DNA of 61,259 nt, taken from positions 1-61,259 of the forward strand of contig CAZTGD010000009.1 of assembly GCA_964613055.1 (NCBI GenBank), in the 5' to 3' direction. The stretch is from JAXGMQ01 sp964613055 (GTDB taxonomy: Bacteria > Caldisericota > Caldisericia > JAAYUI01). Shown here piece by piece: positions 51,581 to 61,060 of the stretch; position 1 is the stretch's first letter, and the number at the start of each line of letters is the position of its first letter. The notes under the pieces were generated by a model. That model had not been told where the DNA came from and searched no databases. It was given only the letters and a program-made list of their open reading frames with translations. The position numbers and the translations under genes were made by a program.

Positions 51581-53473
51581 ATGTCTAACGAATACACGTC
51601 AAATGACATAAAAGTACTTGATGGCATAGAACATGTCAGGTTGAGACCGGCCATGTACATCGGTAACACCGATGTGCGAGGGTTGCACCATCTCGTCTAT
51701 GAGGTGGTGGACAACTCCATTGACGAAGCGATGGCTGGTTTCTGCACAAAGATAGATGTAACCATCCATCTGGATGGATCCGTGTCCGTTGCCGACAACG
51801 GCAGGGGTTTTCCCGTTGACATACATCCTCAGCTGGGCATACCGGGTGTAACTGTTGCACTGACCAAGCTGAATGCTGGTGGTAAGTTTGATAAGAACAC
51901 GTACAAGGTCTCCGGCGGACTCCATGGTGTGGGTGTGTCTGTGGTCAATGCGCTGTCAGAGTGGCTGACCGTTACCATCATGAGGGACAGCAAGGTGTAC
52001 AGACAGCGATTCCGCAGGGGTATCCAGGAAACCGAGCTTGAGGTATCAGGAGACACATCAAAGACTGGCACCATCGTGTCATTCAAACCAGACTCTCAGT
52101 TGTTCGAGTCGATTGAGTTCAGATACGACACCCTAAAGAATCGACTTCGTGAGCTGGCATACCTCAACTCTGGTCTCCGGATCACGATTAAGGATGAGAT
52201 ATCCGGTAAGGATGAGGATTTCAAGTTTGACGGCGGGTTGACTGAATTTCTGATGTTCCTTTCTGAAGGCAAGAAATCTCTTCACAAGGAGATAATCAGC
52301 TTCAATGACACAGAGGATAATGTCTTTGTAGATCTGGCTATGCACTATACGGACGGATACGGCGAGGATCTGTTCTCCTATGTCAACTCTATTGAGACAA
52401 CCGATGGCGGAACACACGTCACAGGATTTCACTCTGCGCTAACAAGAGTACTCAATGACCGTGGTGTGACACATGGCATCATCAAAGACCCAAACCTGAA
52501 GTTGTCTGGCGAGGACACGAGAGACGGTCTGGTGGCTATCATTTCAATCCGAATACCCGACCCACAGTTTGAGGGTCAGACGAAAGGCAGGTTGGGTAAC
52601 ATGGTCGCCAAAACTGCTGTCGGCAGGTTCGTATCCGAGCGACTTGGCATGTACTTTGACAGAGACCCTGCAACACTCAAGGCCATAATAGATAAATGTC
52701 TGCTTGCAAAGAAGGCACGGGAAGCGGCAAAGAAAGCACGCGAGCTGGTGCGCAGGAAGTCACTGCTGGAGTCTTCTGTGCTACCCGGCAAGCTGGCGGA
52801 CTGCTCCGAAAAGGACCCGTCCAAGTGTGAACTGTTCATAGTGGAGGGTAACTCAGCTGGTGGCAACGCAAAGCAGGGCAGGGACAGGCGATTCCAAGCG
52901 ATCCTTCCGCTTCGAGGAAAGGTACTCAACGTTGAGAAGGCGAACCTAAACAAGATGCTTTCAAACGCTGAGATACGCTCCATCATAACATCTCTGGGCT
53001 GTAGCATCGGTGAGGATTTTGACATCGACAAGCTCCGCTATCACAAGATAATAATCATGGCTGACGCTGATGTGGATGGTGCACACATAGCCACCCTTCT
53101 GCTAACGCTGTTTTACAACCACTTCAGACCACTCATCGAGAATGGACATGTGTATATCGCTCAACCACCACTCTACAGCGTCAAGTCAGGCAAGAAGATG
53201 AAGTACGCGTATACAGACAAGTCACTAAAGGCTCTACTAGAGGAGATGGGAAAGAAATCCCATGTTCAACGCTATAAGGGTCTCGGTGAGATGAGTGCGA
53301 ACCAGCTGTGGGAGACCACAATTGACCCATGGAGGCGCACACTCATCAGGGTTGAGATAGAGGACTCCACTGAGACGGAGAGGATATTCTCCCTCCTGAT
53401 GGGCGACAGGGTAACACCACGCAGGCAGTTCATTGAAGAACACGCACACGAAGTGTCAAATCTTGATATCTAG
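51581..53473 (+). CDS. gyrB: DNA gyrase subunit B
   Basis: 630 residues. The GHKL ATPase is seen in YEVVDNSIDEA, VADNGRGFPV and the SGGLHGVGVSVVNAL loop near 115. The transducer follows and then the TOPRIM domain, with FIVEGNSAGG at about 420-428 and IIIMADADVDGAHI near 493. The length is that of short GyrB without the large proteobacterial insert. An oddity is Asn424 where nearly all GyrB have Asp (EGDSAGG). That position is E. coli Asp426, where Asn gives quinolone resistance. It forms an operon with gyrA, 11 bases later. Confidence 0.97.
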   Translation: MSNEYTSNDIKVLDGIEHVRLRPAMYIGNTDVRGLHHLVYEVVDNSIDEAMAGFCTKIDVTIHLDGSVSVADNGRGFPVDIHPQLGIPGVTVALTKLNAGGKFDKNTYKVSGGLHGVGVSVVNALSEWLTVTIMRDSKVYRQRFRRGIQETELEVSGDTSKTGTIVSFKPDSQLFESIEFRYDTLKNRLRELAYLNSGLRITIKDEISGKDEDFKFDGGLTEFLMFLSEGKKSLHKEIISFNDTEDNVFVDLAMHYTDGYGEDLFSYVNSIETTDGGTHVTGFHSALTRVLNDRGVTHGIIKDPNLKLSGEDTRDGLVAIISIRIPDPQFEGQTKGRLGNMVAKTAVGRFVSERLGMYFDRDPATLKAIIDKCLLAKKAREAAKKARELVRRKSLLESSVLPGKLADCSEKDPSKCELFIVEGNSAGGNAKQGRDRRFQAILPLRGKVLNVEKANLNKMLSNAEIRSIITSLGCSIGEDFDIDKLRYHKIIIMADADVDGAHIATLLLTLFYNHFRPLIENGHVYIAQPPLYSVKSGKKMKYAYTDKSLKALLEEMGKKSHVQRYKGLGEMSANQLWETTIDPWRRTLIRVEIEDSTETERIFSLLMGDRVTPRRQFIEEHAHEVSNLDI

Positions 53474-53484
53474 GGGAACAGGCA

Positions 53485-55935
53485 ATGAGCAGTACAGATA
53501 ATCTAGGCGAAAGAATGAGAGCTGTTCCTATAGACAGACAGCTCAAGGAATACTACCTCGACTATGCCATGTCAGTCAATATCGGCAGGTCGATACCACT
53601 TTCTCATGATGGACAGAAACCAGTACACAGGAGAATTTTGTTTGCAATGCACGAACTGGGTAATGTGCCATCAAAGCCATACAAGAAGTCAGCCAGGGTA
53701 GTCGGTGATGTGCTTGGTAAGTTTCACCCGCACGGTGAAACAGCCATTTACGACTCGCTGGTCAGGATGGCGCAACCCTTCACCTATAGGTATCCATTGG
53801 TTGACGGACAGGGTAACTTCGGAAGCGTTGATGGTGATGAAGCGGCAGCTATGCGCTACACTGAGGTAAGACTTACAAAACTTGCAACTCACCTCCTGGA
53901 TGAGATTGACCAGGATACCGCCAGCTGGGTAAAGAACTTTGACAACACCATCGATGAACCTACCATCCTACCGGCTAAAATACCATATCTTCTACTCAAT
54001 GGCGCTTCTGGAATCGGTGTTGGTATGGCGTGTAACATCCCACCCCACAACCTAGGTGAGTTGGTTGATGCGATGATTACGCTTCTCAACAAACCAGAGA
54101 CAGATATTGACGAGATACTCAAGATTGTGCCTGGTCCAGACTTTCCAACTGGAGGGCGCATAGTCTCTCCCGCTGGTGTGCGTTCATTCTACGAGACGGG
54201 TAAAGGTTCAATAATCGTTCAGGGCAAGGGACACATCGAGACCAAGAAAAAGAAGGAATCCTATGTCATCACAGAGATTCCATATCTTGTCAACAAGTCA
54301 AATATGATCAAGGCGATCGCAGACCTGGTCAGGGATAAGAAGATAGTTGGCATAACCGATCTTAGGGATGAATCCGATCGAGATGGGATGAGGGTTGTGT
54401 TGGAGCTGAAGATGGGTTCTAACTGGAAGTTCATCGAGAAGAAGCTTTTCAAGCACACACAACTGCAGACAACATTCGGTGGTATACTGCTGTCCATTCT
54501 GGACGGCAAGCCAGTAACGATGGGTCTCATCCCGATGCTTAAGGACTTTCTATCCTTCCGAATGGACACGGTCACTAGAAGAACCAAGTTTCAACTGAGG
54601 AAGGCTGAAGAGAAGAAGCATATCCTTGAGGGGATAAACATCGCTATAAAGAATATCGACGAGACTATACGCATTATCCGTGGAGCTAGTGGAAACACAG
54701 AAGCTCTGACTCAACTGAGAGAGCGATTCTCTCTGTCTGAAAAACAGGGCAAAGCAATCCTGGATATGAGACTCGGCAGACTCACCAAACTCGAGGTGGA
54801 CAAGATCGAAAAAGAGATAGCGGAGTTAATAGCGACTATCGCCAGACTCACTGAGATCCTTGAGAATCCAAGCGTTCTCAAGAAGGAGATAATTAAGGAA
54901 TTCCGCCAGATGAAGAAGGAATACGCTGATGAGAGGCGGACAGGTATAGGCAATATTGAGGAGGGTGACATTACAGAAGAAGACCTGATCAAGGACGGTC
55001 CGATGGTAGTCGCCACCACTCGTGATGGTTATATCAAACGCGTCAACCCCGATGAATGGAGAGCTCAAAACCGTGGAGGGATGGGAGTATCTGGACTCAC
55101 AACACTGGGTGAGGACCAGGCTCAAGACATCTTTTCCGTTGATAACAAGCAGGACATGCTCGCTTTCTCCAACCTTGGTAAGGTTTACAAGTTCAAAGTG
55201 TATGATATCCCTGAGGTGAAGCGTATTGCAAAGGGCACTCCAATCACAACGCTTCTACCACTGGCACCTTCGGAGTTCATCACCTCCACCCTGCCCGTGA
55301 AGAACTGGGATGACCGATCCCTGTTCATGGTAACAGCCAGAGGCACAGTCAAAAAGTGTCCGTTGAATTCATTCCAGAAGGTCAGGCGAACGGGAATCAT
55401 AGCCATAACGCTGGACAACGATGACTGGCTTAGGAAAACTCGCGCTGTTCACGCTGGAACTGAAATAATCATCGTATCCAAACACGGTCAGGGTATTCGA
55501 TTCAATGAGGACGACATAAGGTCAATGGGCAGGACTGCTCGTGGTGTCATCGGTATACGACTTGGTATCGATGACATGGTCGTCGGCATGGACGTTTACG
55601 AGGAGGGTGGAAGCCTGTTGTGCGTGTCTGAGAATGGTTACGGCAAGCGAACCTCGTTTGACGAGTTCCGCTTGATAAAGCGCGGCGGTAAGGGTGTTCG
55701 CGCCATGAAAATCAACACAAAATCCGGCCCGGTCTGTGCATGCAGGGTTGTTCAGCCTGATGACAAGCTGTTTGTGATAACCATGAAGGGTCAGACCATC
55801 AAGATGTCAATTGGTGACATCCGCGAGTGCGGAAGGTATGCAACGGGGGTCCGACTGATAAGGCTTCGCGATGAGGACAAGGTCATCTCAATATCACGCG
55901 AGAAGGCAAAACCCGATGATGAAGACCAGGTGTAA
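53485..55935 (+). CDS. gyrA: DNA gyrase subunit A
   Basis: 816 residues. It holds the DNA-cleaving Tyr at about 125 (AAMRYTEVRL) and the quinolone-region HPHGETAIYDSLVRMAQP, where E. coli positions 82, 83 and 87 are Glu, Thr and Asp here. A coiled-coil gate (about 365-490) and a six-bladed C-terminal pinwheel follow, with GyrA-box-like RAQNRGGMGVSG near 525 that departs from QRRGGRG. The tail is acidic (KPDDEDQV). GyrA plus GyrB introduce negative supercoils. The archease gene starts on the base after its stop. Confidence 0.97.
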   Translation: MSSTDNLGERMRAVPIDRQLKEYYLDYAMSVNIGRSIPLSHDGQKPVHRRILFAMHELGNVPSKPYKKSARVVGDVLGKFHPHGETAIYDSLVRMAQPFTYRYPLVDGQGNFGSVDGDEAAAMRYTEVRLTKLATHLLDEIDQDTASWVKNFDNTIDEPTILPAKIPYLLLNGASGIGVGMACNIPPHNLGELVDAMITLLNKPETDIDEILKIVPGPDFPTGGRIVSPAGVRSFYETGKGSIIVQGKGHIETKKKKESYVITEIPYLVNKSNMIKAIADLVRDKKIVGITDLRDESDRDGMRVVLELKMGSNWKFIEKKLFKHTQLQTTFGGILLSILDGKPVTMGLIPMLKDFLSFRMDTVTRRTKFQLRKAEEKKHILEGINIAIKNIDETIRIIRGASGNTEALTQLRERFSLSEKQGKAILDMRLGRLTKLEVDKIEKEIAELIATIARLTEILENPSVLKKEIIKEFRQMKKEYADERRTGIGNIEEGDITEEDLIKDGPMVVATTRDGYIKRVNPDEWRAQNRGGMGVSGLTTLGEDQAQDIFSVDNKQDMLAFSNLGKVYKFKVYDIPEVKRIAKGTPITTLLPLAPSEFITSTLPVKNWDDRSLFMVTARGTVKKCPLNSFQKVRRTGIIAITLDNDDWLRKTRAVHAGTEIIIVSKHGQGIRFNEDDIRSMGRTARGVIGIRLGIDDMVVGMDVYEEGGSLLCVSENGYGKRTSFDEFRLIKRGGKGVRAMKINTKSGPVCACRVVQPDDKLFVITMKGQTIKMSIGDIRECGRYATGVRLIRLRDEDKVISISREKAKPDDEDQV

Positions 55936-56346
55936 TTGGCGTTTGAGATAATTGAGCATATGGCTGACCTAGCGGTGGAACTCACAGGTAAAACCATGAA
56001 TGAGTTGCTTGAATCAGCTGTGTCTGCGTTTGTGTGCTTGCTGACCAATCCCGAGTCTGTTCATGCTGAACTAAAAAAGACTTTTACCATATCAGCCCAC
56101 ACACCTGAAGGCTTGCTTGTGGGCGTGGTGAATGAGTTGATATATCTGTTTGAGGTTGAAGAATTCATACCCCACCATGCAGTAGTTGCTACAGATGGGA
56201 ACACTGCCCGATGCGAGGTGATTGGCGAACTGATAGATACCACGCGTCACACATTTGATCACTACGTCAAGTCAGCAACATATGGAGGGTTGAAGGTTGG
56301 TTTTAACGAAAAAATCTATAAAGCTACTCTTATCCTGGATGATTGA
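55936..56346 (+). CDS. Archease, RtcB activator
   Basis: 136 residues, normal length. Archease speeds RtcB turnover and broadens its nucleotide use. The N-terminal motif FEIIEHMADLAVELTGKTMNEL matches the family's DHTAD start, with Met for Thr. PEGLLVGVVNELIYLFEVEEF near 56-76 and the C-terminal KSATYGGLKV near 113 are also typical. The start is a TTG directly following the gyrA stop, so translation is probably coupled to gyrA. rtcB lies about 10.5 kb away on the other strand. Confidence 0.9.
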   Translation: MAFEIIEHMADLAVELTGKTMNELLESAVSAFVCLLTNPESVHAELKKTFTISAHTPEGLLVGVVNELIYLFEVEEFIPHHAVVATDGNTARCEVIGELIDTTRHTFDHYVKSATYGGLKVGFNEKIYKATLILDD

Positions 56347-56403
56347 TAGCCACAAACATACTTTAAATTATACGCTTGGTGATCTTTCTGTGTTATCAAT
56401 ATG

Positions 56404-57516
56404 TCACAACCTTATCTGTTGGTTGTCTGATGGTACTAGAATGGCGGAGATGATGACGAGTATGGTTATGACTCCGATGGCAACAAGCCACACAAATGGG
56501 AACAACTTGTCCAGGATGGTGACGGTAAACAGAATGCCAAATGAAAGCCAGAACAGACCCAATGCCCTCTCAGCACCAAGGGCAACCCACAGCAGGACGA
56601 GGGGGATAGACCATGCCAACCCCGTAAAGATGAAGGCGGTCATAGGCAGTAGAGTTGACGGGATATAGAAACCGTACATGACAAGGTACAGTGACATGCC
56701 ACCGACCATCACCATGGCGGGTATTAAGGCAAAGCAGGCGATGCTCATGTCGTATGATTTTATCTTCCACAGCAGGATTCCGCCGATGAGCAGCAACAGT
56801 GTAGCGATACCCATGTAGAGGTAGGGGGGCATGGTTGGGATGATGGAGTTTTTTTGAAGTCTGGTCATCAGATCAGCCTTTGGTGTGTATGTCAGGCTTC
56901 CTGCGGAGTATGCCATGCTGAAATCATCGGTCTTCCAGGTGATGTTGCCCCCTGCATCAAACTTCAGTGATTCAAAGAGATTGACATCATCAGTATACGC
57001 AACCTTTGTTCTATCAGACCTAAGGAAGGGAAGCAGGTTTGGGTAGTCTCTTCTGTTCCATGCAATCTCCTCCTCGATGAACAGACCTGCTGGAGACAAC
57101 ACGGCTACGTTGTAGTCAGTTGGCAGTATGATCGCACCCCTGTGCAAACCTGATGAAATGCCAACGGCAAGCAGTTTTGGGTGGTCGGTGTACATGACAA
57201 ATCCAATGTGTTTTATGGAGATCCCAGTTTCAGCGGAGCAGGACAGCAGGTCGGGGATTAGTGAACTTGGGATTTCACCAAACGCTGAGTGACTCTCCGT
57301 GCCGGTTATGGTGGACATGGTCTTGATGTAGAATGCTGATTCAACGTCATCGTCTGTTACTATGTCATCGATGGATGCTACGCTGTATGCATTCGGTTCG
57401 CATTGAATCTCTTCCATGCCAAATATCAGATAACCCCCATACACCGTGGTACACAGCAGAAAGAACACCACAACGATGGCGGCGACTAGAAAGCCGTTGA
57501 CTTTGTTGTTCTTCAT
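56404..57516 (-). CDS. Multi-pass membrane protein of unknown function
   Basis: 370 residues. One N-terminal membrane segment (about 8-30) is followed by a ~200-residue exported domain with scattered Cys and Asp, and then about five more segments (from about 235: MGIATLLLLIGGILLW, ACFALIPAMVMVGGMSLYLV, LPMTAFIFTGLAWSI, LGLFWLSFGILFTV, VWLVAIGVITILVII). No family is recognised. It is convergent with archease and divergent from the tRNA gene. Confidence 0.7.
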   Translation of the reverse strand: MKNNKVNGFLVAAIVVVFFLLCTTVYGGYLIFGMEEIQCEPNAYSVASIDDIVTDDDVESAFYIKTMSTITGTESHSAFGEIPSSLIPDLLSCSAETGISIKHIGFVMYTDHPKLLAVGISSGLHRGAIILPTDYNVAVLSPAGLFIEEEIAWNRRDYPNLLPFLRSDRTKVAYTDDVNLFESLKFDAGGNITWKTDDFSMAYSAGSLTYTPKADLMTRLQKNSIIPTMPPYLYMGIATLLLLIGGILLWKIKSYDMSIACFALIPAMVMVGGMSLYLVMYGFYIPSTLLPMTAFIFTGLAWSIPLVLLWVALGAERALGLFWLSFGILFTVTILDKLFPFVWLVAIGVITILVIISAILVPSDNQQIRL

Positions 57517-57570
57517 TTCGCCTCCGTAATGGATTGTATGTTAGTTATTGAGTAAATGCAATATCTGTAA

Positions 57571-57599
57571 TTGACAATGTGTTTGAGGGTTGTTAGAAT
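57571..57599 (+). promoter_or_regulatory. Promoter of tRNA-Leu
   Basis: TTGACA (57571-57576), a 17-base spacer ending in an extended TGT, then TAGAAT (57594-57599). The transcript would start about 8 bases before the tRNA. Confidence 0.8.
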
Positions 57600-57613
57600 C
57601 CACTCTACTGTAT

Positions 57614-57701
57614 GCCGAAGTGGCGGAATTGGTAGACGCGGTGGATTCAAAATCCATTGGGGTAAACTCCCGTGAGGGTTCAAGTCCCTCCTTCGGTACC
57701 A
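57614..57701 (+). tRNA. tRNA-Leu(CAA)
   Basis: A class II tRNA of 88 bases including an encoded CCA. The acceptor stem GCCGAAG pairs with CTTCGGT (first pair G-U), and the D arm follows. The anticodon loop TTCAAAA reads CAA (Leu, codon UUG). A long variable arm lies around 57660-57673, and the T arm GAGGGTTCAAGTCCCTC is perfect. A run of T residues follows the CCA and could help end transcription. Confidence 0.95.
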
Positions 57702-57868
57702 ACTTTTTTATTTCCCTGAGATCATTCTGCTTGATTTGTGCTGTTGGCTAATCTCGACAATTCCAGTGTTTTTGTAGATCACACTTCAGGCGTTGGGATA
57801 TATGAAGGTAAAATGATAGCCCATTTATCAAATTGATTGACTGGCAAAATTGACTGTCGCTTTTTATC

Positions 57869-59200
57869 TCAATCGCAATCCTTGCATTCAACCTTGAAGG
57901 TAAGAGATTTAGAGTCGCACTCATTGTCTTGACTATCGAACACAAACACAGTAACGCCAAACTCATATTCCTGTCCGGCAACTGCGCCCTCTGGCATCCT
58001 GCAGAATGTTTTTATTATGTTTTTATATGATTCCCCAGCTTCAAGCTCTATTCTATCAGGTATTATCATATACACTTCTCCGATACCAGCTTGTTCGATT
58101 TCATATTCCATGGGTTCGATTTTGAATTCTAACATGTCATCATCGCACAGATTCTTGATGAACAGAGGCACGCCAAATTTCTCACCGGCGCAAACTGGAG
58201 CGGGTAGCCTTCCGTATTGAAAGGAGTACTCACAACAAGCTTGTACTTCGGGTTCTGGTTCTTCACAACCCTCTCCCTCACAGTTTACCACATCAAACAC
58301 AAACACGGCTATCCTGCTGTCAGGTAGCCACTTGACTTCACGCGCACCTGTGTTCTCGCTGATCCAGCGTACGGGAACCTGTGTTCTATTGTTTTCATCT
58401 ATGAAGGGTTTCACATTGGCGTTTGTTGGGTCTATGGGCATTGTTGTTCCATTGATCTCTGCCTGAGATTGACCTATCCACAGGCTGAGGTTGTTGAAGT
58501 CAGTGGGTTCGGTGTTGTCACCATAGATTGTAGTAGGTATGGTCATGTCAACCCTCTGTTCACCTGCGTCCCATCCTATGTCTGCGCCTGGGATGTTGTC
58601 TGTTATGTCTCTTGGTCCTGCACATGTTCTACCGCCACTGATGATGGGTGGGGTGTTGAGAGTTGTATTGCTGATTATCATACCGTTACCATCTACCAGT
58701 CCGCCAGCCTCTATTACATCAAGGAAGCTCTCTTCTGCCCATGTTACCTGAGCCTCTATGTTGTCTATCTGGAAGCATAGAAACAGCATGCACTCGCCGT
58801 CACAGTCCAGCTGAGTGCCCGGTACTTCACCCTCATCACAGTGTGGCGTTGCACACACTTGTTCAGAACAATGCAGTTGGTTGTCTCCCTGATCTACAAC
58901 CTTGAGTACATAGCTGTATTCCTGGTCATTGACCACACCCTGGTGAAAGAAGCTGGTGTCATCTATTGCATAGTCAATCAGTGGATAACTGCTGTCATCG
59001 GACAACACCATCTCAGGCATGTACCACTGTCCTGGGTATGCGTTATTCCAGGTAAGCATAACACCACCACAAATGCCTTCTGCCTGGAGGTTTAGATTGT
59101 CTGAGGTTAAACCTGAGGCAACATCTGTGGACGCCAGCCAGGGGGAAATTATTACGGATAAGACTACCAAAAAAATTACTGTTCGTTTATACATCCTCAT
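57869..59200 (-). CDS. Secreted protein: Fn3-like region, stalk domain and one Cys-rich module
   Basis: 443 residues. A signal peptide (MRMYKRTVIFLVVLSVIISP) is followed by an Fn3-like stretch (about 35-115, QAEGICGGVMLTWNNAYPG). A stalk-type domain at about 135-300 carries IDPTNANVKPFIDENNRTQVPVRWISENTG. A C-terminal module (about 320-443) opens with CCEYSFQYG, continues with PVCAGEKFGVPLFIKNLC and ends in CKDCD. That last part is the same Cys-rich module that is repeated in the protein at 34533-37625. AAGGAG lies 7 bases before the ATG. No catalytic motif is seen. Confidence 0.8.
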   Translation of the reverse strand: MRMYKRTVIFLVVLSVIISPWLASTDVASGLTSDNLNLQAEGICGGVMLTWNNAYPGQWYMPEMVLSDDSSYPLIDYAIDDTSFFHQGVVNDQEYSYVLKVVDQGDNQLHCSEQVCATPHCDEGEVPGTQLDCDGECMLFLCFQIDNIEAQVTWAEESFLDVIEAGGLVDGNGMIISNTTLNTPPIISGGRTCAGPRDITDNIPGADIGWDAGEQRVDMTIPTTIYGDNTEPTDFNNLSLWIGQSQAEINGTTMPIDPTNANVKPFIDENNRTQVPVRWISENTGAREVKWLPDSRIAVFVFDVVNCEGEGCEEPEPEVQACCEYSFQYGRLPAPVCAGEKFGVPLFIKNLCDDDMLEFKIEPMEYEIEQAGIGEVYMIIPDRIELEAGESYKNIIKTFCRMPEGAVAGQEYEFGVTVFVFDSQDNECDSKSLTFKVECKDCD

Positions 59201-59236
59201 AATAAACTCCTTTCATCCTGCCTTCAACCTATCAAA

Positions 59237-59265
59237 TATATAGTACGTATTTATCCTCATGTCAA
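59237..59265 (-). promoter_or_regulatory. Promoter of the Fn3/stalk/Cys-rich gene
   Basis: Reverse strand TTGACA (59260-59265), a 17-base spacer and TATATA (59237-59242), 37 bases before the ATG. Confidence 0.6.
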
Positions 59266-59458
59266 GGATGTTTGTAGGGTGAATAGCAAATATTTATCAA
59301 TTATTCACCATTGCAAAATTTGTGTAGCAGAGGTATCCTTGTTGCCTAATACATGTTGGCAAATTGTATTTGTTGTGTTACTATCAATCAATAAACTGTG
59401 ACTAGAAAATAGCTGATTTTCATATTTTAGCACTTCATCATCTGATGACACTCAATGG

Positions 59459-60862
59459 CTACTGATCCCAATGGATGTAGTATATAACTTCATTCTCATA
59501 GCTTTCATCCTCCCATGAAATATGAGGATACCCCGAGGAATCTAGAGCAAAAGAAAGGTTGAAAGAGTTACCATTACTGCTGACATTGGAATTGCCGATG
59601 ACCGAATCATATAGGGTACCATCCACACACACCCAGTCACTACTGTTCCACCGGATGTAGAGTATATCATGATAATTCCAATCATACCATGCAATATGTG
59701 GGTTTCCTGATGAGTCTAGGGCAAGAGAGTGTTTACCATAGCTACCATTGCTCCAGCTTACGTTCGCAGGATTCGGGTCTGCGACTGGATCAAACACCGT
59801 ACCATCTGCACACACCCAGTCATTTCCATTCCAATGAGTGTAGAGCATGTCATCACTCTCATAGCTTTCATCATGCCACGCAATATGTGGGTTTCCTGAT
59901 GAGTCTATTGCAAGGAAGGGGTTGGATGATTCATCACTGTTTCTGCTTAAATTGGCATTGCCTGTCAATGGATCATACACTGATCCATCAGCACACACCC
60001 AGTCACTTCCATTCAATCGTGTGTAAATTATCTCTATGTTTCCATAGCTCCAATCCGACCACGCAATATGGGGATTGTCCGAGGAGTCTAAGGCAAGGAA
60101 AGTGCAATATGATTTGTCGCTGTTCCTGCTTACATTGGCATTGCCTGTCAATGGATCATACACTGATCCATCAGCACACACCCAGTCACTTCCATTCCAA
60201 TGTGTGTAGAATATCTGATCTATTCCATAACTTACATCATTCTCCCATCCATAGCTTACATCGTCCTCCCATGCAATATGTGGGTTTCCTGATGAGTCTA
60301 TGGCAAGGGCGGGGTGGTGAGAGCGACCACTGTTCCTGCTGACATTGGCATTACCTTTTGATGGGTCATAAACCGAATCATCCGCGCACACCCAATTACT
60401 TCCATTCCAGTGAACGTAGAGTATCTCATGGTTATACTTCCCAAAACCCCAATCCTCCCAGGCAATATGAGGATTGCCTAAGGAATCTAGAGCAAGGGAG
60501 GGTTGCCAAGAGGTGCCTCTTTTCCCGCTAACATTCGCAGGGTTCGGTTCTGCTACTGTGTTATATACCGTACCATCTGCGGACACCCAGTCACTTCCAT
60601 TCCAGTGGACATAGAGTATCTCACGGTTCTCATAGCTATCAATACGCCATGCAATATGTGGGTTTCCTGATGAGTCTAGGGCAAGGCAGGGGTTGGTATA
60701 GGGTAAATCAGTGTTCCTACTGACATTAGCAGGGTTGGGTTCTGCGACTGGGTCATACACTGTACCATCTGCACAATACCATCCTGGAGCTATGATTCCT
60801 CCTCCACAGCCGGAAACCATAAATAGGATAAGCATTACTATTATTGCACGTATACTCCTCAT
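59459..60862 (-). CDS. Lipoprotein made of ~60-residue tandem repeats
   Basis: 467 residues. It has a lipoprotein signal (MRSIRAIIVMLILFMVSGC) and then about seven repeats, each reading (Y/W)VCADG(T/S)VYD, an ANVSRN step, LALDSSGNPHIAW, and a (I/L)LYxHWNGSDW end. The SSGNPHIAW blade motif resembles Asp-box/sialidase-type propellers, so a seven-bladed beta-propeller on the membrane surface is likely. The repeats are also very similar as DNA, which points to recent internal duplication. AAGGAGGT precedes the ATG. Function is unknown. Confidence 0.8.
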   Translation of the reverse strand: MRSIRAIIVMLILFMVSGCGGGIIAPGWYCADGTVYDPVAEPNPANVSRNTDLPYTNPCLALDSSGNPHIAWRIDSYENREILYVHWNGSDWVSADGTVYNTVAEPNPANVSGKRGTSWQPSLALDSLGNPHIAWEDWGFGKYNHEILYVHWNGSNWVCADDSVYDPSKGNANVSRNSGRSHHPALAIDSSGNPHIAWEDDVSYGWENDVSYGIDQIFYTHWNGSDWVCADGSVYDPLTGNANVSRNSDKSYCTFLALDSSDNPHIAWSDWSYGNIEIIYTRLNGSDWVCADGSVYDPLTGNANLSRNSDESSNPFLAIDSSGNPHIAWHDESYESDDMLYTHWNGNDWVCADGTVFDPVADPNPANVSWSNGSYGKHSLALDSSGNPHIAWYDWNYHDILYIRWNSSDWVCVDGTLYDSVIGNSNVSSNGNSFNLSFALDSSGYPHISWEDESYENEVIYYIHWDQ

Positions 60863-61060
60863 ATTTTTACCTCCTTATATCTAACTGATCCCATTCACCT
60901 GTGCAACCATGCTTAAGACTAGATCAATGGTCTCTCCAAACTCTGCAAGTAGCATAACACACAGATCATATTTTCTCAAGCTGAACCTGTGTTTAGTTCC
61001 TTTAAGTTGATTATAAATATTGCATTGTCTGTAATGTGAAATGTCTTCAGTGCACAATGC

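Noticed and set aside
59689..60342. 217-codon forward ORF antisense to the repeat lipoprotein
   Set aside because: It mirrors the tandem DNA repeats of the real gene and has His/Cys/Ser-rich nonsense composition.
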